Shown: piece by piece, positions 44,395 through 64,000 of the stretch | Layout of the letters: each line of letters begins with the position of its first letter | Position numbering within the stretch: position 1 is the stretch's first letter | Assembly (NCBI RefSeq): GCF_011386835.1 | Contig: NC_088798.1 | Location: 2,914,001-2,978,000, forward strand | Source: Chrysemys picta bellii | Taxonomy: Eukaryota; Chordata; Testudines; Emydidae | Length of the DNA: 64,000 nt | Reading direction: 5' to 3' | Program-made: the position numbers and the translations under genes | The notes under the pieces: generated by a model | The model's input: the letters and a program-made list of their open reading frames with translations, nothing else | Database searches by the model: none | What the model was told of the DNA's origin: nothing

Positions 44395-45879
44395 TGCAGT
44401 TCCTAGGGCGCAGAAAAGACACCTGCTCTGGGAGGGGGAGGGAAAACTGGGGGGGGGGGGATACAAACCAAGACCCCAGGCCAGGCTGGGGGGCAGAGGG
44501 TGTCTCGGCAGCCCCTGGGGGTTTCCCCCGGCCAGCCTGTTCACACACACCTTGCATAGAAACCTCGACGCAGTGCTTCACCAAAAGGCCCAGCTGTTCG
44601 CCCCCGGGGGCAGCAGCCCCCGCCAGCCCAGCCCAGCCCAGCCGTCTTCTGCTGCGGGGTCAGGGGGCGCTGCCAGGCGGGGTCAGGGCAGATCTCTGTC
44701 CCAGCACAGAGCAATAAAAATAAAATAATTAATCATTGGGAAATAGCAGCACAATGCAGGGATGGCGGCAGTTCCTGCCCCCGCCCGTGGGCACTGCCCC
44801 TGCTGGCAGCACCTGGCGCAGGTCACCAGTCCAACAGCTCGCTGCAGCTCAGTGTTCAGCTGGCGTCCACGCAAGGGTGCCAGTGCTCGCAGCGTTTCTT
44901 CTCCGCTCTGCCCGCTCCCTGGGCATGGGAGCTGGTTCCGGGGACACGGCAGGCATCAGCTAGGAACCACGGCGCTTCCCGGGGCAACCTGTGCGGAGAC
45001 ACAAGGCAGCCAGGTTAGCCGAATCCCCCGTGCCCACCGGCTGGGCTACCAGCTCTGCTGGCTTCTCCAAGGCATCTGTCCACAGGGGCCTCCCACACAC
45101 CATGAGCACCCGTGGAGTCAGCACGCTCCATGGCACACGTGCGCGGGCAGGCGTGCACCCTGCACGTGTCCCTGTCTGTGGGCACGAGCGTGCAAGCCCA
45201 CTAGGTATGTGTGAACGTGCACTGTGTGTGTGTATGCACCCTGCATATATATGTGTGCACCATCCGTGTGTGTGGGCATGCGTGCACCCTGTGTGTCCCC
45301 CTGTCTACGGGCACGAGCGTGCAAGCCCACTCGTTCCACCTCTACCCCGATAGAACACGAATTCGGCTAGAACGCGGGAAAGTAGTGCTCCGGGGGGGCG
45401 GGGCTGCGCACTCCGGCGGATCAAAGCAAGTTCGGTTTCACCTATAACGCGGTAAGATTTTGGCTCCGAGGCCCGCGTCGAGGTGTATGTGCGGACGTGC
45501 ACTGTCTGTGTGTGTGTATGTGTGTGCACCGTTTGTGTGTGGTGGCGTGCGTTCACCCTGCATGTGTCCCTGTCTGCGGGCACGAGTGTGTGAGCCCCGT
45601 GGGAACATGTGGATGTGCAGCATCTGTGCGTGTGCAAGTGTGCACCATCTGTGTGGGCAGGTGTGCACCCTGTGTGTGTCACTGTTTGCGGGCACGAGGG
45701 ATGCATACAAAGCCGCTGCTCTGTCATCGAACTGCCCCATGGCGCCAGGGCCCGCCAAGCACAGGGAGTGTACCCCCAGGGGCAGTGCTGGCCCCAAGGT
45801 AACCCCCAGAGGTGCTGGCACTGCCTGGCAGGGGTGGGGCGAAGGAGCCCCTGGCACAGGGCTCAGTCCCCAGGCTCAC
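44395..45879 (-). other. PTCH2 3' flank, source of the class II copies
   Basis: Directly follows the PTCH2 stop codon. Its homologues lie beside U1 copies 2, 3 and 4. It contains a TG-rich degenerate repeat (45,190-45,700) and the MITE at 45,336. No canonical poly(A) signal on the minus strand. Treated as source because only here is the exon intact and joined to the rest of the gene. Confidence 0.8.
45336..45485. mobile_element. MITE-like insertion in PTCH2 flank
   Basis: Contains AACGCGGTAAGATTTTGGCT and short inverted ends CACCTCTAC/GTCGAGGTG. I have seen this family as a common turtle repeat. It is absent from the copied flank at 32.4 kb. Confidence 0.65.
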
Positions 45880-59751
<13,872 letters not shown>

Positions 59752-62700
59752 CTGGCGAAACAGGAGCAAGCGCCCAGAGGGTCAGGGCCCTGGACGAACG
59801 TCTGGTGATGTGGCCGGGCGGGATCGGGGCCCCCTGCACTGGGCACCTGCCCTCTGGCCATGCCCAGGCTAGTAACGCAGGAGGGTGCCCTCTCGCGGGC
59901 CAGGCGGCAGATGGCTGCACACAGGGCTGGTCCCCAGCCACCCAGAAACCTCTGTCCCCAATCCCTGGGTCCCTGACAAACGCCCCTCTCCCTGCGCCCA
60001 GGACTCCCCCCTACCCGCTGCAGGAGGGACTAGGGAAAGGGTGGGGTGGGAGCTGTAGCAATGGGGCTGTGAGGATTTGCCAACCCCCTCCCCCCCGTGG
60101 GGCTGTGACAGGCCCCTTGCCCCCACCCCCACCCCTTTGCAAGGCGTCTGCCCCCAAAGCCGGCACCAGATGCCAAGTCAAATAGCATGGCTGATCCTGT
60201 TACACGCCCCCGGCCCAGCGCTGCACCCGGCCCCTCCTTTGTGCCGCCAGTCAGGGCGATTAGCGCCCGCGCCCTGACGTCTTGATAGAGGGGAGCAGGC
60301 CGCTGGGCCGGGGCAGGCGGGGGAAAGCGAGAACCGACTGCAAACTGCCCCCCGGGACCTCCCGCCCCGTTCTGTCCCCCCCTGCAGTCCCCACTTCTCC
60401 TGGGCCTCCCCCCATTCCTTGCCCCCCAGCTGCTGATGGCGCAGAGAGGATGTAGCGGGCACAAGGGGACAGCGACTGGCACCTGCCGCTGACATTTGCT
60501 TTACAAGCGGGGCAGTGGGGTCCAGTGGGGAAGGAGCTTCTTGGCTCTGCTGCTGACCTGCTGGGTGAGTCCCTTCCCCCATGCCTCAGTTTCCCTCCCA
60601 CCCTGCGCCAGCCTCTTCTACACAGCGTGTAGGCTGCTTGGAGCAGGGGCTGCTTGCTGCCATGCGTGTGACCTCCCCCCAGCCCCGCCTTGCTGAGGGC
60701 AGCCCAGAGCGCATGCCAATGCCCCCCTCTCCCCCTGCACACGGGGAGAGGGCTCCAACCCATGGGCACGAGCGCGGTGGCACAGCCAGGCCCCAGAGAT
60801 CCCTGGGAAATCACAAAGGGCGGGGGAAGAGCTGGTCCCCTGAAATGCATGGGAGCACCGCGCTGCCTCCCACCCCTGGCCACGCCCTGGGGGGACGGCG
60901 TGGGCCCGGGGATGGCCTGGCTCCTCAGCCATCTCCTCACTGTCCCCAGACACAGGGACCCAGCAAAATGCCATTCACTGAAGCCGCCTGGACCCCCAGT
61001 GCAGACCATGGGCATGGTCCCAGCCTGCTCCCGGCAGCCCCCCCAGACCGGCTGAGAGCCCCGTCCATCTGGGCTGGGCACGGGGTGAAGGGGGAGCAGC
61101 GGGGACCCGCTAGCGCAGGGGCTGCAGGTAGGCAGACCAACAGGAATCCAGCACCCCCTGGTGTGCAGGCAGGAAGTGGGGCACGTCTGAGTGGAGGAGG
61201 GGAAGCAATGCCCGGGGTGGAAGGGCTGTTATCAACCCCTCCCTCTCCCAACAGCCTGGCCGCTCACCCCATCCTCTGCCCCGGATCAGGCCCGGGCCAG
61301 CTGCCATCCATGCTGTAAAGTAACACCGCGCCAGCCCTGGGATCTGCTGGTCGCCTGGCCCCCACGGGATGGGCCGAGGGAACCCGGCCCGACACCCCCC
61401 CCAGCACCGCACGGGGGGCTGCGAACCAAACCTTCGACCCACAGGGCCTGAGAGAGACAGGCCAGGCTAAGGGCACGGCCCAGCGGGACAGGGGCACTCC
61501 GCAGAGGGGGCGCCAGCCACACGTCAGCGCCCAACGGACTTGGCCAGCCCGGAGGGACTTCGGCGGCCATGGGGCTGAGGCACAGGGCAGATGGCAAGCG
61601 AGAGCTCTGCATAGCTTGGGTAAGTGACACGCCTGTGGGGGGGTTAGGCGGGAAACGTCTCGGAGGCGAGACGCAGGGAAGGGCGACCCGGGCGTCTCCA
61701 CAAGCTCGGGGAAGAGCGAGCCGGCGAACACACCCCAGAAGGATCTAGCCGGGAGCGACTCTGACTGCGGGGCCGGCTTCCGAGGGCAGGGTGGAGCCCC
61801 CTCACCAGAGACGCTGGCCCGGCCCCAGAGGTTGGCCCGTAGGGAACAACCCTGCACTGGCAGTTGGGGATGGGCGTGGTGGGGCCAGACCCCGGCTTCC
61901 TCTTCTATGGCCCTGTGGCTAGAGGTGGGCCCAGCCACCGGACGATCGAACTAGCACTAGCCCTGGCCAATGGGCACCAGCCACCCTATGGCCCTGATCT
62001 CGGGCTGGCAGAAGCTGGGGTCTCCTGTGCCAAGGACTCGCCTCCTGCTTTGGTCGTGCAGCTCGGTCCAGCCGTGCCGGCTGGCGGGAGGAGGGCACCA
62101 TGGGCCCCAGCCTCTACATCTGCTTGCTCCAGCTTCCAGCCGGCCGGGCCCAAGGGATTCCAGCGCGTCAGGGAGGATCCAGAGCCGGCCTTTCCTTGGA
62201 CACGCCAACGCCCTGCCAGGCTCTTCCCAGTGCCCACGGGACCGGCAGCAAAGCAGAGGACGCTGTCCGCAGCCCCGGCCCCACCTCTTGCTCCAGGAGC
62301 TGTGCTGAGCCCGAAGCCGCAGCTCCATCCCCGGGCTTGCCGGGAGAGGGGGGAAGGAGACAGCTTTCCACAGCGCGTTCAAACGCTGGGCAGGGGCCTC
62401 AGAACCGCCGTGGCTAGGCCAGGCGAGGACGTGGCAGAGATCCCGGTGGGGGAGCCGTTCCCAGTTCCTGCAGACGGCCACACACCCGCACGGGGTCCGA
62501 GCCCGCAAGCATCGAGCGCCCTCTCCACTTGCAGCGTCGGCCCCTGAGTAGATCCTGCCTGACGGGCGAAGGGCGTCTCTGGGCCTCGGCTCTGGCCTGC
62601 CCTCCGCTGTATTTCCTCTGGAGCCCACGCAGGAGCAGGAAGCCGGGATGGCAGGGTCCGTGCCGGCTGGCAGGGGCCCACGTCGTGTCGGGCGAGTTCT

Positions 62701-64000
62701 CCTTTCTCATAAAGGAACGAAGGAAAGAAAAACGAGCTCCGGGAGGAGAAAGGAAGAGCGAGATGAGGCGGAGAAGAGCTGGGCATGGGGCAGAAACTCA
62801 CTGCAATAATTCATGGCGGCTGGCTCGGAACTGGGCTAGCGCTTTGAGCTTCCCACATACCAAACCGCGCTGCTGCCGCTGCCAGAGAGCTCCTTTATCT
62901 GCTGCTTCTTGCTTCACTGAGCCAAGCCGGCCCCTTTTGTTTTCCCAGCGATGGCTGCGCTTTGTTCCCCCTCTCGCGGTGGAAGGGGGAAGAGAGACCC
63001 CCTCAGCTGGACTGAAGTGGAAGCCGGGGCAGGGGGAAAAGATGGGAGATTTCAGCCCCTCCGCACTGAGACCCGTTCACGTTCAGGATTGGGAGAGAGA
63101 TCCCCTTTCCCTCCGGCCCAGGGGCTGGGCACAGGGGCAGAAAGGAAGGAAGGAGTGAGGAGCCGGGCCTGGAAGAGGGGTGATCTCACCCCGGCTGTGC
63201 CTGCTCCCCGCTCCACTGACAGCTTCGGAGTGCAACCACAAGATCCCCTTTTACCGGCCGGGGTGCTGTGGCTTCCCGGCAGACTCTGACCCCCGGCATG
63301 GCAGATCACAGCTCCCCGGCCACGTTTTCCCCTGCCTCCAGCACCCCCTCCTTTTGCCACCCATCCCAAAGTCAAGGGGGCGGGTGGAGTGGCCCAGGCT
63401 TTGGGGGGGTTGTTTTACAATCCTTCCCTCCCTTTATCTTCTAGCCCCCAGCCCCCCTTCTCTCCCGCTCTCGTGGGGCAGCAGGCTGAATACCACCACT
63501 ATTTCATTTGTTGGGCAACTGGCGGCTTTCAGGCGGCATTAGCATGAGAATGCGGGCGCTGCCGTTTGCTGACAAAGGGCCTCGCAGACAAACAGCCGTG
63601 TAAACAGAAAGAATGCCAAGTATTGTTCCCCACCCCCCTCCAGACTCCCCCACGCACCCTCGGAGAAACCTGAGGACCAGCCGGGAGAGAGGCGTCAGGG
63701 CCCACGACCTGCCAGTGGAGCCCAACGGGGGCTGCTCCGGCAGCTAATGCACCCAGCTGGGAGCTGGGGTCTCCTGCCGGCTCTGGCACTGAGCCGCCAG
63801 CCGACCTTGGCCAACTCTCCCCCCCTCAGTTTCTATGTCTGTATAACAGGGACAGCGACACTGACTGCTGACATTCGTCCCCCTCTCCGAGGTGGGTGAC
63901 TATCGGTGTCCCCACGTACAGGTGGGGAAACCGAGGCACGGGGCAGCACCGCAACTTGCCCAGGGTCACTCAGGGAGGGAGTTGTGGAGCCAGGAACCCA
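59752..64000 (-). other. PTCH2 upstream intron, no exon seen
   Basis: The next upstream coding exon of PTCH2 was searched for by its expected conserved residues and not found, so this intron exceeds 4.2 kb or the exons lie past the window. MIR-like remnants at 60,510-60,670 and 63,738-63,990. A less GC-biased stretch at 62,800-62,950 might be regulatory, but nothing proves it. Confidence 0.6.
63738..63990 (+). repeat. MIR-type SINE remnant
   Basis: CTCTGGCACTGAGCCGCCAG, then 'cagtttctatgtctgtataacaggga' type text and GGGGAAACCGAGGCACGG, in MIR order. Confidence 0.65.

Noticed and set aside
61864..62547. 227-residue frame on + upstream of PTCH2
   Set aside because: No recognisable domain, overlapping frames on the other strand, and GC-rich composition; treated as chance.

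Overview
The window is nuclear DNA of a reptile, most likely a turtle. The repeats point that way: CR1 LINE tails, hAT-type MITEs and an inverted pair of a SINE-like repeat that I know from turtle genomes. Genes are split into exons with GT/AG introns, and the sequence is GC-rich and full of minisatellites. The species call is inference. The gene calls rest on protein similarity read by eye plus intron phase.

Layout. (1) 1-12,960 has no exon I can recognise. It holds minisatellites, solo LTRs with 5-bp target duplications, and a 788-bp TIR element. (2) 13,009-15,716 (+) carries the last four coding exons of BTBD19, followed by a 3' UTR that ends near an AATAAA at 17,244. The BTB-domain exons are not visible. 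(3) About 17.3-42.2 kb is an amplified intergenic region with five U1 spliceosomal RNA genes, all on +, starting at 22,735, 29,336, 30,963, 36,421 and 39,667. Each has a distal element, a PSE at -60 to -41 and a 3' box. They lie in duplicated blocks of two classes. Copies 1 and 5 share one downstream flank. Copies 2, 3 and 4 carry a flank copied from the 3' side of PTCH2; next to copy 3 that flank includes a decayed copy of the last PTCH2 exon followed by a broken hAT transposase. (4) 45,880-59,751 (-) carries 18 consecutive coding exons of PTCH2. They join without a frame break (3,502 nt, 1,166 residues plus stop) and cover the receptor from the first extracellular loop to the C terminus. The first exons lie beyond 64,000.

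BTBD19 and PTCH2 are tail-to-tail neighbours, as I recall for human 1p34. That synteny, with the PTCH2-specific residues, decides PTCH2 over PTCH1. PTCH2 would act as a Hedgehog receptor and BTBD19 as a BTB/BACK protein of unknown role. The U1 genes are an independent RNA unit sitting in the gap between them. The most unusual feature is that array: a U1 cluster that appears to have grown by copying pieces of the neighbouring receptor gene, with MITEs, hAT debris, SINE hairpins and a dispersed minisatellite at the block edges.
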